A stretch of 64,000 nucleotides of DNA, taken from Rhodospirillaceae bacterium. Its GTDB lineage: Bacteria; Pseudomonadota; Alphaproteobacteria; Rhodospirillales; UBA2165. The translations under genes were made by a program, and so were the position numbers. Shown in pieces: positions 27,041-36,413 of this stretch (positions within the stretch are counted from its first letter, which is position 1; every line of letters begins with the position of its first letter). The DNA is taken from the NCBI GenBank assembly GCA_947467145.1, contig CANIGJ010000005.1, positions 62,001-126,000 of the forward strand, in the 5' to 3' direction. The notes below the pieces were generated by a model that saw only the letters and a program-made list of their open reading frames with translations, was not told the origin of the DNA and made no database searches.

Positions 27041-28824
27041 TATAGGCTCTTCTCCAACTCGTCGATGAAGCGCGCGACGACCGACAGGCCGCGTTTCCAG
27101 AACGCAGGGTCCGATGCATCGAGGCCAAAGGGACGCAACAGATCGCGATGCTTCAAGGTTCCACCGGCCTTTAGCATCTCCAGATACTTCTTCTGGAAGC
27201 CCGGATGACCATCGAGGAAGACATCGTAGAGCGAGTTCACCAAGCAATCGCCGAACGCATAGGCATAGACATAGAACGGCGAATGGACGAAGTGCGGAAT
27301 GTAAGCCCAATAATGTTTGTATTCATCGTCGAAGCGGAAGGCGGGGCCGAGACTTTCGATCTGGACGCCCATCCAGATTTCGCCCAGGCGCTCGGCCGAG
27401 ATTTCGCCCGTGCGGCGTTCGTTGTGCACGCGTTCCTCAAACGTATAGAACGCGATCTGGCGCACCACGGTATTGAGCATGTCCTCGACCTTGGAAGCGA
27501 GCATGACGCGGCGCTTCTTGGGATCGGTCGTGCTGTCGAGCACGGCACGAAAGGTCAGCATCTCCCCGAACACCGAGGCCGTTTCGGCCAAAGTCAGCGG
27601 CGTCGACGATAGGAAATGACCGTGCGGTGCGGCAAGTGTTTGATGGATCCCGTGGCCCAGCTCATGTGCCAGGGTCATGACATCGCGCGACTTGCCGTGA
27701 AAATTCATCAGGATGTAGGGATGCACCGACGGCACGGTCGGATGCGAGAAGGCGCCCGAATCCTTGCCCGGGCGCGGATTGGCGTCGATCCAGCGCTTTT
27801 CGAAGAACGTGCCCGCGATATCCGCCATGCCCGGTTCGAAGCGCTTGTAGGAGCCGAGCACGGTCGCTTTCGCCTCATCCCACGAGATGTGCGATTCGTC
27901 GGATTCGGGCAGCGGCGCGTTGCGATCCCAATAATCCATCTTATCGACGCCGAACCAGCGCGCCTTGAGCTTGTAATAGCGGTGCGCGGTTTCGGGATAG
28001 GCATCGCGCACGGCGGCGGCCAGCGCATCGACCACCTCGTCCTCGATCTGGTTGGACACGTTGCGGTTCGACACCGGGCGCGGATAGTTCCGCCAGCGAT
28101 CCTCGATCTCTTTGTCCTTGGCGAGCGTATTGGTGATCAGGGCGAAGAGACGGATATTGTCGTCGAGCCCCTTGCCGAACGCCTTCGCCGCCTTTTTACG
28201 CACCGCGCCGTCGCGGTCCGACAGCATGCTGAGGACTTCGCTGTTCGACAGCTTTTTGCCGTCAAGATCGAAGCGCAGTTGCGCCATTGTTTCGTCGAAC
28301 AGGCGTGACCACGAGCCGGCGCCGGCGACCCACTTCTCGTGCAGCAGTTTTTCGAGGTCAGCCGACAACTGATACGGCTTATAGCTGCGATTGGCGTCGA
28401 GCCACGGCTTATAGCGTGCGACCGTCGGGTCCTGCAGCTGCGTGGCCAGAATCGCATCGTCGATCTGATTGAGTTCCAGATCAAAAAACAGCACGAGCGC
28501 GGAAATCGTCGTCGCCCGCTCTTTGATCGTCTGATAAAACGCGGCGATCTTGTCATTCTCGGTATTCGCCGCGAACAGCAGACTGCCGTAACTGCGGATG
28601 CGGTCGAGACGTTCGGACAATTCCTCGTAGGCGACAATCGCCGCGCCGAGCCCTGCCCCGTCGAGGCGCGCCAGACGATTCTCATAAGCCTCCGCGAAGG
28701 CGCGCGCCTGCTCGGCGGCGGCCGTCAGATCGCGTTCGATCTGGGGGTCGTCCGGGCCGGCATAAAGATCGTGCAGGTCCCATTCGGGCGGTGAACCGGC
28801 CGCAACGGCGCTAACGGGGACCAT
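27040..28824 (-). CDS. pepF: Oligoendopeptidase F, M3 family
   Basis: A 594-residue zinc metallopeptidase of the M3 family, of usual length. The zinc motif LAHELGHGIHQ lies near residue 387, with the third ligand expected in the following helix (AETASVFGEML, typical of PepF). The enzyme cleaves oligopeptides in the cytoplasm. It is the first gene of a pair with aarF and is divergent from the acyl-CoA ligase gene; a 94-base gap holds both promoters. Confidence 0.93.
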   Translation of the reverse strand: MVPVSAVAAGSPPEWDLHDLYAGPDDPQIERDLTAAAEQARAFAEAYENRLARLDGAGLGAAIVAYEELSERLDRIRSYGSLLFAANTENDKIAAFYQTIKERATTISALVLFFDLELNQIDDAILATQLQDPTVARYKPWLDANRSYKPYQLSADLEKLLHEKWVAGAGSWSRLFDETMAQLRFDLDGKKLSNSEVLSMLSDRDGAVRKKAAKAFGKGLDDNIRLFALITNTLAKDKEIEDRWRNYPRPVSNRNVSNQIEDEVVDALAAAVRDAYPETAHRYYKLKARWFGVDKMDYWDRNAPLPESDESHISWDEAKATVLGSYKRFEPGMADIAGTFFEKRWIDANPRPGKDSGAFSHPTVPSVHPYILMNFHGKSRDVMTLAHELGHGIHQTLAAPHGHFLSSTPLTLAETASVFGEMLTFRAVLDSTTDPKKRRVMLASKVEDMLNTVVRQIAFYTFEERVHNERRTGEISAERLGEIWMGVQIESLGPAFRFDDEYKHYWAYIPHFVHSPFYVYAYAFGDCLVNSLYDVFLDGHPGFQKKYLEMLKAGGTLKHRDLLRPFGLDASDPAFWKRGLSVVARFIDELEKSL

Positions 28825-28918
28825 CTATCCTCCTCAAAATTGCCTTAAAAAAAGCAGAAGGCTTTCACTCATATATGGTATCAAAACCGAGGCTTCAAAC
28901 AGGGAGACACGCCGAAAA

Positions 28919-30694
28919 ATGGCGAATTGGCCAAGTATTATCGCAATGTTCCTCGATCAGGCCGAGCGCCTTGGCGAAAAACCCTTCCTCTGGGCCAAGA
29001 GCGACGGCGCCTATAGCGCCATCAGCTGGCGCGACGCGCGCGATCAGGTTCTGGCCCTGGCCCGCGCACTCCGGGGGCTGGGCATCGCGCATGGCGACCG
29101 CGTGGTGTTGTGCGCCGAGAATCGCCCCGAATGGATGATCGCCAATCTGGGCATTATGGCATCCGGCGGCATCACGGTGCCGGCCTATGTCACCAATACG
29201 GTCAACGACCACCAACACATCTTCGCCGACAGCGGCGCCAAGGCCGCCGTGGTGTCGACCACGAAACTCGCCGAGCGGCTGATCCCGGCGGCCCGCCTGG
29301 CGCACGAAGTCGATTTCATCATTTCCATGGAAGCGCCAGAAAGTGCCGCCCTGGTGCGCCCGCGCGTCTTGCTGTGGGAAAGCGTGCTGGCGGACGGCTG
29401 GTCGTCGAGCGCCGAGATCGCCCCCGAGGCCACCGGCAGCGATGAGACGGCGGTCATCGTCTACACGTCGGGCACCGGCGGCACGCCCAAGGGCGTGATG
29501 CTGTCGCATCGCGCGCTGCTGCACAATTGCGACGGCGCGGAAGATGCGCTGCGCGAGATGGAACTGGGCAACGACGTGTTCCTGTCGTTCCTACCCTTGT
29601 CGCACGCCTACGAATATATGGCCGGGCATTGCTTCCCGATCTATGTCGGCGCCGAGATCTATTTCTCCGAAGGTCTGGAGTTCCTGACGCGCAATCTCGC
29701 CGAGACGCGGCCGACCATCATGACGGCGGTGCCCCGCCTCTATGAAGTCATGCATGGGCGCATCATGCGCAATGTGGAAAAACAGGGCGGGCTCAAAGCC
29801 AAGCTGTTCCTCAAAACCGTCGAACTCGGCCGCAAGAAGATCGAAACCGGCAAGCTCGGCCTGGTCGATACGGTCATCGACGCGCTGCTCGACAAACTCG
29901 TGCGCGACAAGGTGCGCAAGAACTTCGGCGGACGGTTGAAGGCGCTGGTCTCCGGTGGTGCGCCGCTCAATTACGACATCGGGATTTTCTTCCTAGCGCT
30001 GGGCGTGCGCCTACTGCAAGGTTATGGGCAGACCGAATCGGCCCCCGTGATCAGCGTCAACCGCCCGCGCCTCAACAAGCTGCGCACGGTCGGCCCGCCG
30101 ATCAAGAACACCGAGGTGACGATCGCGCCGGACGGCGAAATCCTGGTGCGCGGCGAATTGCTGATGCAGGGCTATTGGCGCAATCCCGAAGCGACGCGCG
30201 CCGCCATCCAAGACGGCTGGCTGCATACCGGCGATATCGGCCGCTTCGACGGCGACGGCTATATCGAGATCACCGATCGCAAGAAGGACATCATCGTCAA
30301 TTCGGGCGGCGATACCCTCTCGCCGCAGCGCGTCGAAGGCTTCCTCACCGTGCAGCCGGAAATCGCGCAAGCCATGGTGCATGGCGACAAGCGCCCACAT
30401 CTGGTCGCGATCCTCGTGCCGCAAGCCGAATTCGCACAGGACTGGGCGAAGGCAAACGGCAAGGACAACGATCTCGCCAAGCTGATCACCGATCCCGGCT
30501 TCATCAATGCGATCGATGCCGCGGTCGGCCGCGTTAACAAGGATCTGTCGGTCAACGAACGCGTGCGCCGCTTCATCCTGATCGCCGAGCCCTTCACCGT
30601 CGACAACGAGATGATGACGCCGACCTTGAAAGTGCGCCGTCACAAGGTGCGCGAGCAGTACGGCGAGCGGCTGGAAGCGCTGTATAAGAACTAA
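28919..30694 (+). CDS. AMP-dependent synthetase/ligase (long-chain fatty acyl-CoA synthetase)
   Basis: A 591-residue ANL-superfamily enzyme with VIVYTSGTGGTPKGVMLSH (AMP-binding, near residue 180), GYGQTESAPVISVN (near 368), HTGDIGRFDGDGYIEITDR and RKKDIIVNSGGDTLSPQRVE. Length and motifs fit FadD/FAA-type long-chain acyl-CoA synthetases that activate fatty acids with ATP and CoA. GGGAGA precedes the ATG at 28919. It overlaps the convergent AEC transporter gene by four bases. The exact chain length is unknown. Confidence 0.9.
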   Translation: MANWPSIIAMFLDQAERLGEKPFLWAKSDGAYSAISWRDARDQVLALARALRGLGIAHGDRVVLCAENRPEWMIANLGIMASGGITVPAYVTNTVNDHQHIFADSGAKAAVVSTTKLAERLIPAARLAHEVDFIISMEAPESAALVRPRVLLWESVLADGWSSSAEIAPEATGSDETAVIVYTSGTGGTPKGVMLSHRALLHNCDGAEDALREMELGNDVFLSFLPLSHAYEYMAGHCFPIYVGAEIYFSEGLEFLTRNLAETRPTIMTAVPRLYEVMHGRIMRNVEKQGGLKAKLFLKTVELGRKKIETGKLGLVDTVIDALLDKLVRDKVRKNFGGRLKALVSGGAPLNYDIGIFFLALGVRLLQGYGQTESAPVISVNRPRLNKLRTVGPPIKNTEVTIAPDGEILVRGELLMQGYWRNPEATRAAIQDGWLHTGDIGRFDGDGYIEITDRKKDIIVNSGGDTLSPQRVEGFLTVQPEIAQAMVHGDKRPHLVAILVPQAEFAQDWAKANGKDNDLAKLITDPGFINAIDAAVGRVNKDLSVNERVRRFILIAEPFTVDNEMMTPTLKVRRHKVREQYGERLEALYKN

Positions 30695-31575
30695 AGGACC
30701 AGCAGCAGGATCAGCGGCATCAAGGCGAAGCCGACGAGGGTGGAGACGAAAACAACGCCCGCCACGCCTTCGGGTTCGCAATTGTAGCGCGCCGCCATCA
30801 TGTAGGTGAAAACGGCCGCCGGCATGCTGAGCTGTAGCACCAGCACGCCGGTCTGCACGTGATTGAGGCCGAACAGCATGGCCGCCCCCCAGGACGCCGC
30901 GAAGCCGAGCCCGAGACGCACGGCAGTCACGCTCAAGGATTGTTTCAGCTGGCCGACCTGCAGGCGGTTCAGCGAGACGCCGAGGCCCAGCAGCATCAAC
31001 GGAATGGCGAGTTGCCCGATGAGTGCGGTCGCGTTGGCGATCCAGACCGGCACCTCGACGCCCGTTTCCGCGACGATGAGCGCTGCGGCCACGGCGTAAA
31101 GCAGCGGCACCTTGGCGAGGTCCTTGAGCGAGAACGTCCCCGACGTAATAGCAATGCCGACGGTGAATTGCATGGCCGCCGAGACGACGTGCACGACGAC
31201 GGCCAAGGCGAGGCCTTGATCGCCGAAGGCGAGATAACAGACCGGCAGCCCGACATTGCCGGTGTTGGGCACCATGACGGGCGTCAGATACGGGCGCAGC
31301 GGAATGCGCAGCACCCATAGGATCGCGGCACCGAGGACGACGAACGACACGCTGACCAGCAAGGTCACCAGCGCCACCTCGCCCACCGCCGCCGGATCGA
31401 CATGCAGTTTGGTGAGTGACGAGAAGATCAGCATCGGCGTCGCGATGTTGAAGGTCAGCGACGAAACGAACGCGTTGTCGAACGGCTGGCGCGCCTTGGC
31501 CCAGGTAAAACCGATGGCGGCCACCACCAGCACGGGGGCCAGCACGTTGAACAATTGATACATGAGGGGCGTCAT
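30691..31575 (-). CDS. AEC family transporter (auxin efflux carrier-like)
   Basis: A 294-residue membrane protein with about ten hydrophobic segments. The conserved centre VMVPNTGNVGLPVCYLAFGDQGL is the hallmark of the AEC family (MleP/MdcF-like), which exports organic acids such as malate or malonate. The substrate here is unknown. It lies 23 bases downstream of pyk in the same direction and may be cotranscribed with it. Confidence 0.9.
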   Translation of the reverse strand: MTPLMYQLFNVLAPVLVVAAIGFTWAKARQPFDNAFVSSLTFNIATPMLIFSSLTKLHVDPAAVGEVALVTLLVSVSFVVLGAAILWVLRIPLRPYLTPVMVPNTGNVGLPVCYLAFGDQGLALAVVVHVVSAAMQFTVGIAITSGTFSLKDLAKVPLLYAVAAALIVAETGVEVPVWIANATALIGQLAIPLMLLGLGVSLNRLQVGQLKQSLSVTAVRLGLGFAASWGAAMLFGLNHVQTGVLVLQLSMPAAVFTYMMAARYNCEPEGVAGVVFVSTLVGFALMPLILLLVL

Positions 31576-31598
31576 GGGTCGATAGGCCTATACGAGGA

Positions 31599-33014
31599 TC
31601 AGTCGACCCACACGATGCGAAGAACATTGGTCGATCCCGGTGTGCCGAACGGCACGCCCGCCGTCACCACCAAACGCTGACCCTCGACCGCAAATTCCTG
31701 CTCCTTCGCGATCTTGGCGGCGTAAGTGACCATGTCGGCGAATTGTTCGATTTCCTGCGAATGGACCGAATGCACGCCCCAGGCCAGCGCCAGGCGGCGC
31801 GCGGTTTGCAGATCGGGTGTCAGGCCGAGGATCGGCACCGACGGACGCATGCGGGACGCCCGCAAGGTCGTCGATCCGGTGCGCGTGAAGGTGACGATCG
31901 CGGCGGCCTGGATGGTGCGCGCCACCATGCCAGCGGCCTCCGTGATCGCGTCGGCGGCGGAGCCACTATTGCCGCGCCGGTCGCGGTTCACATACAGCTG
32001 ATAATTGGGATCGCTTTGGGCGCGACGGATGATGCGGTCCATCATCGACACGGCCTCGAGCGGATATTTGCCGGCCGCCGTTTCGGCCGACAGCATCACC
32101 GCATCGGCGCCGTCAAACACGGCGGTCGCGACGTCGGAGGCTTCGGCGCGCGTCGGCGTCGGCGAACTGATCATCGATTCCAACATCTGAGTCGCGACGA
32201 TCACCGGCTTGCCCGCGTTGCGCGACACCTGGATGATTTTTTTCTGCAAGGACGGCACGTCTTCGGGCGGCGCCTCGACACCAAGATCGCCGCGCGCCAC
32301 CATCACCGCATCGGTTAGATCGACGATTTCGTCGAGATGCTGGATCGCCAGCGGCTTTTCCAATTTGACCAGCACGGCGGCGCGGCCGGCGATCAGTTTG
32401 CGCGCTTCGGCGACGTCTTCCGGACGCTGCACAAACGACAGCGCTATGTAATCGGCGCCCATATCGAGCGCGAAGACGAGGTCCTTGCGATCCTTCGCCG
32501 TCAGCGCGGCGATCGGCAGCAGCGCACCCGGAATGTTCAAACCTTTGTGATTGCTAAGCGGCCCGCCGACGATGACCTTGGTTTCGACGTGATCGGCGGC
32601 GGCTACAACGACCTCAAGGCGGACCTTGCCATCATCCAGCAACAGATCGTGTCCGGGTTCGAGCGAGGAGAAGATTTCCGGATTGGACATGGAGACGCGA
32701 TGCACATCACCCGGTGTCGGATCGGAATCGATGGTAAAGCTCGCGCCAGTCTCAAGCTCGATCCGGCCATCGGCGAAATCGCCGACGCGGATCTTGGGGC
32801 CCTGCAGATCGGCCATCACGCCGACGGGGCGGCCGTATTTGGTTTCCAGCTCGCGGATATAGCCGTAGCGCTCGGCATGTTCGGCATGCGTGCCGTGGCT
32901 GAAATTGAGCCGGAAGATGTCCGCACCGGCCTCGAATAGGCGCTGAATGACCTCGCGGCTCGAACTGGCCGGGCCGAGGGTGGTGACGATCTTGACTGCG
33001 CGGTCGCGCCTCAT
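31599..33014 (-). CDS. pyk: Pyruvate kinase
   Basis: A 471-residue pyruvate kinase making ATP and pyruvate from phosphoenolpyruvate. Visible motifs: KIVTTLGPASSS at the N-terminus, RLNFSHGTHAEH, the active-site block MVARGDLGVEAPPEDVPSLQKKII, MLESMISSPTPTRAEASDVATAVFDGADAVMLSAETA. The protein is of usual length, with the C-terminal allosteric domain present (IVTFTRTGSTTLRASRMRP). With pfkA it gives two committed glycolytic enzymes in the window. Confidence 0.96.
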   Translation of the reverse strand: MRRDRAVKIVTTLGPASSSREVIQRLFEAGADIFRLNFSHGTHAEHAERYGYIRELETKYGRPVGVMADLQGPKIRVGDFADGRIELETGASFTIDSDPTPGDVHRVSMSNPEIFSSLEPGHDLLLDDGKVRLEVVVAAADHVETKVIVGGPLSNHKGLNIPGALLPIAALTAKDRKDLVFALDMGADYIALSFVQRPEDVAEARKLIAGRAAVLVKLEKPLAIQHLDEIVDLTDAVMVARGDLGVEAPPEDVPSLQKKIIQVSRNAGKPVIVATQMLESMISSPTPTRAEASDVATAVFDGADAVMLSAETAAGKYPLEAVSMMDRIIRRAQSDPNYQLYVNRDRRGNSGSAADAITEAAGMVARTIQAAAIVTFTRTGSTTLRASRMRPSVPILGLTPDLQTARRLALAWGVHSVHSQEIEQFADMVTYAAKIAKEQEFAVEGQRLVVTAGVPFGTPGSTNVLRIVWVD

Positions 33015-33117
33015 GGGAACATTCTGGAGCTAAAGCCGCGACCAAGCCAAGCAATAAAACTTTGAATCGGTTGACCTTTTTATTACGTGGGCGGCCCGGA
33101 TCGGCTAGAATGCGGCC

Positions 33118-33585
33118 ATGTTCGGACTCTTCAAGAAAAAGAAACCAGACGCCAAGGCGGGCGATAAAGCCGCCGTCAAAGGCAAGACCAAGGTCAAGGA
33201 CGCACCCGCCACAAAAGCCGCGGACGCGAAGGCTCTGGTGCCTGTCGATACGAAACCCGCCAAGAAGCCCCAAGCCAATGCCCAGGCCGTCCCCACCTCC
33301 TTGAAGGAGGCCATCGCGATGATGGAGGGCGAAGTCCTGCCGCCCGAAAAGCCCGTTTCGGCCGGGGTCAATCTCGACAAAGCCCGCGAAGCACTGGCCA
33401 AGAAGGCCGCTGCCCCGATGGACCGCAAGGCGCTGATCGAACAGGCGCTGGCCATCCAACAGACCAAAGCCAAGATGCTCGACAGTCTGCCGGAAGCGAC
33501 GCGCAACAAGCTGCGCGACATGGCGATGAAAGCCTTTGTCGTCGACGAGCCGAAGTCGAAAGACGAAAAAAAGAAGATGAATTAA
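33118..33585 (+). CDS. Lys/Ala-rich hypothetical protein
   Basis: A 155-residue protein beginning MFGLFKKKKPDAKAG. Residues 6-60 are a low-complexity Lys/Ala stretch; the rest is helical, with SLKEAIAMMEGEVLPPEKPV and RKALIEQALAIQQTKAKML. No signal peptide is present; the MFGLFKKKK start may bind membrane or nucleic acid. I do not recognise a family. It is divergent from pyk. Confidence 0.6.
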   Translation: MFGLFKKKKPDAKAGDKAAVKGKTKVKDAPATKAADAKALVPVDTKPAKKPQANAQAVPTSLKEAIAMMEGEVLPPEKPVSAGVNLDKAREALAKKAAAPMDRKALIEQALAIQQTKAKMLDSLPEATRNKLRDMAMKAFVVDEPKSKDEKKKMN

Positions 33586-33593
33586 ATAAGCGC

Positions 33594-33656
33594 CCTCACC
33601 CTGAGCCTGTCGAAGGGCGGGGGCTCCGCTCATGCTTCGACAAGCTCAGCATGAGG
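33594..33656. repeat. Intergenic inverted repeat (GAGCCTGTCGAAGG type)
   Basis: CCTCACCCTGAGCCTGTCGAAGG and, in reverse, CTTCGACAAGCTCAGCATGAGG flank a short centre. This repeat type is common between genes in alphaproteobacteria. It separates the gene at 33118 from the convergent anti-sigma gene. Confidence 0.75.
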
Positions 33657-33668
33657 CTGTGGCGCAGA

Positions 33669-34451
33669 TTAATTAGAAAGCTGCTCGTAGACCGTAGCCG
33701 AGATCTTGTGCAGTTCTTCCTTGTCCATGGACGTGCCAACGAGCGCGTAAGCTAACGGCGCATCGACCCAATAGAACATCGAACAATCGCTGTCGCGCGC
33801 GAAGCGGAACGACGTCGTCTCGGACACGTTGGCGCTGCGCGCATACAGCGTCAGACGGCGCATCGTGCGGTCCTGATACATGAATTGCGCGGCCGGCTGA
33901 CCGTCCGGCGTCGCCAGCAGACGCCCGCCCACCAATTCAAAGCCCATCGGCGCCAAAGCCGGCGCCTTCAATTGATGGCCGACGCGCTTGGACAGCCACG
34001 ACATCAGATGCTGCTGATCGCTCGCCTCGACTTCGACCGCATGGCGCACTTCCGGCGTATAGACGCGGTGCGCCGAGATGGCGAAAGATTTGAAATCAGC
34101 CGACGTCGCCATGGCGACTTTTTGATCGCCCATATCGGAGGCAACCCAGCCGAACGCCCCGCCCGAGATGAACAGCACGAGTGCCGCCGCCGCCGCCCAC
34201 AGCGGGCGCACGAAACGCGGGCGCGTCGTCAGCGCCGTGGCGACGATGGCTTCCGGGATGCGTTCCTCGAGAATGCCATCGAAGGCTTCGCGCAGCGCGC
34301 GGTTCTGATGGCGATACGCGGTTACCGTGTTAGCGTCGGCCGGCGCGGTTTTCAAATATTCCTCGACCTCGGCGCGGCGCACCGGATCCAGGAAACCGTC
34401 GACGTAGCGCAGCAGGTCTTCGTCGGTGAAGGGGCGTTCGGTCTCGCTCAC
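33669..34451 (-). CDS. Anti-sigma factor, membrane-bound
   Basis: From GTG 34451 (in a GTGA overlap with the sigma gene stop) the product has 260 residues. Residues 1-75 form a helical cytoplasmic domain of the anti-sigma type (FTDEDLLRYVDGFLDPVRRAEVEEYL), with no zinc HxxxCxxC motif. One membrane helix follows (about 86-106, WAAAAALVLFISGGAFGWV), then a periplasmic domain of some 150 residues. It likely holds the ECF factor encoded just upstream. The signal that releases it is unknown. Confidence 0.85.
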   Translation of the reverse strand: MSETERPFTDEDLLRYVDGFLDPVRRAEVEEYLKTAPADANTVTAYRHQNRALREAFDGILEERIPEAIVATALTTRPRFVRPLWAAAAALVLFISGGAFGWVASDMGDQKVAMATSADFKSFAISAHRVYTPEVRHAVEVEASDQQHLMSWLSKRVGHQLKAPALAPMGFELVGGRLLATPDGQPAAQFMYQDRTMRRLTLYARSANVSETTSFRFARDSDCSMFYWVDAPLAYALVGTSMDKEELHKISATVYEQLSN

Positions 34452-34987
34452 TTCACTCTCCTCAGCGCCGGCGATTCCTCGCCGTCGAGATATTTGCGCA
34501 AGGCTTGGCGCGCGCGCGACAGGCGCGACATGACGGTGCCCAGCGGGATATCGAGAATTTCGGCGACCTCGCGATAGGCCATGCCTTCCAGCGCCACGAG
34601 TACCAGGACTTCGACCTGTTCGGCCGGCAGTTCCTGCATCGCGCGTTGCAGATCGCGCACGATGACCGAATCGGTCTGCGAGGCGGCCTGCACTAGGCGA
34701 TCCTCGACATCGTCGATATTCATTTCGTTGCCGCGGCGGATGGAACGGCGCACCGCATTCACATGCAGGTTGTGCATGATGGTGAACAGCCAGCGGCGCA
34801 TGTCGGTGCCGCTCTGCCACAGGTGCAGGCGCGACAAGGCGCGCTCAAGCGTATCCTGCACAAGATCGTCGGCCCGGCCGCGGTCGGCCAACAGGGCGAC
34901 GGCATAGCGCCGCAATCTCGGGACTTCACGCAAAACCGCTTCGACCTTTTTCGTCACCTTGGGTATTCCTGGGGATCCGGACGCCAT
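34448..34987 (-). CDS. RNA polymerase ECF sigma factor
   Basis: A 179-residue group 4 sigma factor with region 2 (about residues 20-85; DLVQDTLERALSRLHLWQ and WLFTIMHNLHVNAVRR) and region 4 (about 110-165; LPAEQVEVLVLVALEGMAYREVAEILDIPLGTVMSRLSRARQ-type sequence). There are no regions 1 or 3. It overlaps the anti-sigma gene by four bases. A GGAATA-N16-GTTC element upstream (35011-35036) may be its own promoter. Confidence 0.92.
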   Translation of the reverse strand: MASGSPGIPKVTKKVEAVLREVPRLRRYAVALLADRGRADDLVQDTLERALSRLHLWQSGTDMRRWLFTIMHNLHVNAVRRSIRRGNEMNIDDVEDRLVQAASQTDSVIVRDLQRAMQELPAEQVEVLVLVALEGMAYREVAEILDIPLGTVMSRLSRARQALRKYLDGEESPALRRVK

Positions 34988-35010
34988 CCGGGCAACTCCC
35001 TTACCTGCGT

Positions 35011-35036
35011 GAACACAATCGCCCCGCGGTTATTCC
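35011..35036 (-). promoter_or_regulatory. Candidate ECF-type promoter of the sigma/anti-sigma operon
   Basis: On the minus strand GGAATA (35036-35031) and GTTC (35014-35011) are 16 bases apart, in the manner of ECF -35 and -10 elements; AAGGGAG follows before the ATG at 34987. Confidence 0.35.
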
Positions 35037-35092
35037 ACAATATGGACCCGGAAAATGAGGCCGTGCAATCCACGGCTTATTGCTGCTTGGGC

Positions 35093-36271
35093 CTAGTGGC
35101 TGAGTTCGCGCATGGCCCGATCGAGCCCACCCAGGGTCAGCGGGTACATCCGCCCGCCCATCAATTGCCGCATGATGCCGATGGAGGGCGAATTCCCCCA
35201 ATATTTCTCAGGGGTTGGGTTGAGCCACACAGCGCGTGAATAGACGCTCAGGATGCGGTTCATCCACTCGGTGCCCGGCTCCTCGTTCCAATGTTCGACC
35301 GCGCCGCCGGCATAGGTGATCTCGTACGGGCTCATGGTCGCATCGCCGACGAAGATCAGTTTGTAGTCGGCCGGATAGGTATGCAGCAGATCCCAGGTCG
35401 CCCCCGTTTCGGCGTGGCGGCGCTTGTTGTCCTTCCACACCTTTTCGTACAGGCAATTATGGAAATAGCGGTATTCCAGGTGCTTGAACTCCGACCGCAC
35501 GGCCGAGAACAGCTCTTCGCAGACCTTGATATGGCCGTCCATCGAGCCGCCGACGTCGAACAACATCAGCACCTTCACCGAATTGTGCCGTTCGGGCACC
35601 ATCTTGAGATCGAGCAGACCTGCATTGTGCGCGGTCGAGCGGATGGTATCGGGCAGATCGAGTTCGGTCGCCGCCCCTTCGCGTGCGAAGCGGCGCAGGC
35701 GGCGCAACGCCATCTTGATGTTGCGGGTGCCGATCTCGACCGAATCGTCGAGGTTCTTATACAGCCGCTGATCCCAGACCTTCACCGCCCTGCCGTGGCG
35801 GCCTTCGTCCTGACCGATGCGCACCCCTTCGGGGTTATAGCCGTGCGCGCCGAACGGCGACGTTCCCGCCGTCCCGATCATCTTGGACCCGCCCTGATGG
35901 CGCTTGGTCTGTTCCTCCAGGCGCTTCTTGAGCGTTTCCATCAGTTCGTCCCAGCCCATGGCCTGCAGCTTCGCCATCTCTTCGGGGCTCAACACCTTCT
36001 CGGCGAGCTTCTTCAGCCAGTCTTCGGGGATCTGCGTTTTCTCGTGCGCTTCGGACAGATATTCGAGGCCCTTGAAGCATTGACCGAAGACGCGATCGAA
36101 CTTGTCGAGGTTGCGTTCGTCCTTCACCAAGCAGGCGCGCGACAGATAATAGAAATCGTCGACGCGATACTCGGCGACGTTTTTCTCCATCGCTTCCATG
36201 AGCGTGAGATATTCGCGCAAGGTCGCCGGAACACCGGCCTGTTTCAGGGTCAGGAAGAAATCGACGAACAT
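35093..36271 (-). CDS. VWA domain-containing protein (CoxE-like)
   Basis: A 392-residue cytoplasmic protein. The N-terminal 120 residues are helical (FVDFFLTLKQAGVPATLREYL); the C-terminal half is a von Willebrand A domain with a modified metal site, VLMLFDVGGSMDGHIK, where the usual DxSxS reads DVGGS as is common in this group. A second block is KLIFVGDATMSPYEITYAGG. It lies 142 bases downstream of a MoxR ATPase gene; such pairs act together in assembling or activating metalloenzymes or other targets. Confidence 0.88.
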   Translation of the reverse strand: MFVDFFLTLKQAGVPATLREYLTLMEAMEKNVAEYRVDDFYYLSRACLVKDERNLDKFDRVFGQCFKGLEYLSEAHEKTQIPEDWLKKLAEKVLSPEEMAKLQAMGWDELMETLKKRLEEQTKRHQGGSKMIGTAGTSPFGAHGYNPEGVRIGQDEGRHGRAVKVWDQRLYKNLDDSVEIGTRNIKMALRRLRRFAREGAATELDLPDTIRSTAHNAGLLDLKMVPERHNSVKVLMLFDVGGSMDGHIKVCEELFSAVRSEFKHLEYRYFHNCLYEKVWKDNKRRHAETGATWDLLHTYPADYKLIFVGDATMSPYEITYAGGAVEHWNEEPGTEWMNRILSVYSRAVWLNPTPEKYWGNSPSIGIMRQLMGGRMYPLTLGGLDRAMRELSH

Positions 36272-36296
36272 CAGGACATGTATCCTTCAGTCTCCG

Positions 36297-36405
36297 CGCG
36301 CGCTCGGGGATGGTTCGGTTGGCCGAGCGCGCGCCCCGCGTGGCATCCGCACGATATTACCTGTGTAGACGGCCACGCGGCCAGCCCCACCATCCCCGCG
36401 TGGCC
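36297..36405. repeat. Inverted pair of GC-rich palindromes between moxR and the VWA gene
   Basis: Hairpin 1 has 12-bp arms GCGCGCGCTCGG (36297-36308) / CCGAGCGCGCGC (36324-36335). Hairpin 2 has 10-bp arms GGCCACGCGG (36371-36380) / CCGCGTGGCC (36396-36405). Both loops have 15 bases and are nearly reverse complements (12 of 15), so the units are diverged inverted copies with the core CGGGGATGGT-N5-TGGCCG. Confidence 0.75.
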
Positions 36406-36413
36406 TGCATAGG

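Noticed and set aside
27041..27310. N-terminal extension of the AarF protein
   Set aside because: It lies wholly within pepF; the GTG in TAGTG at 27040 gives the normal family start.
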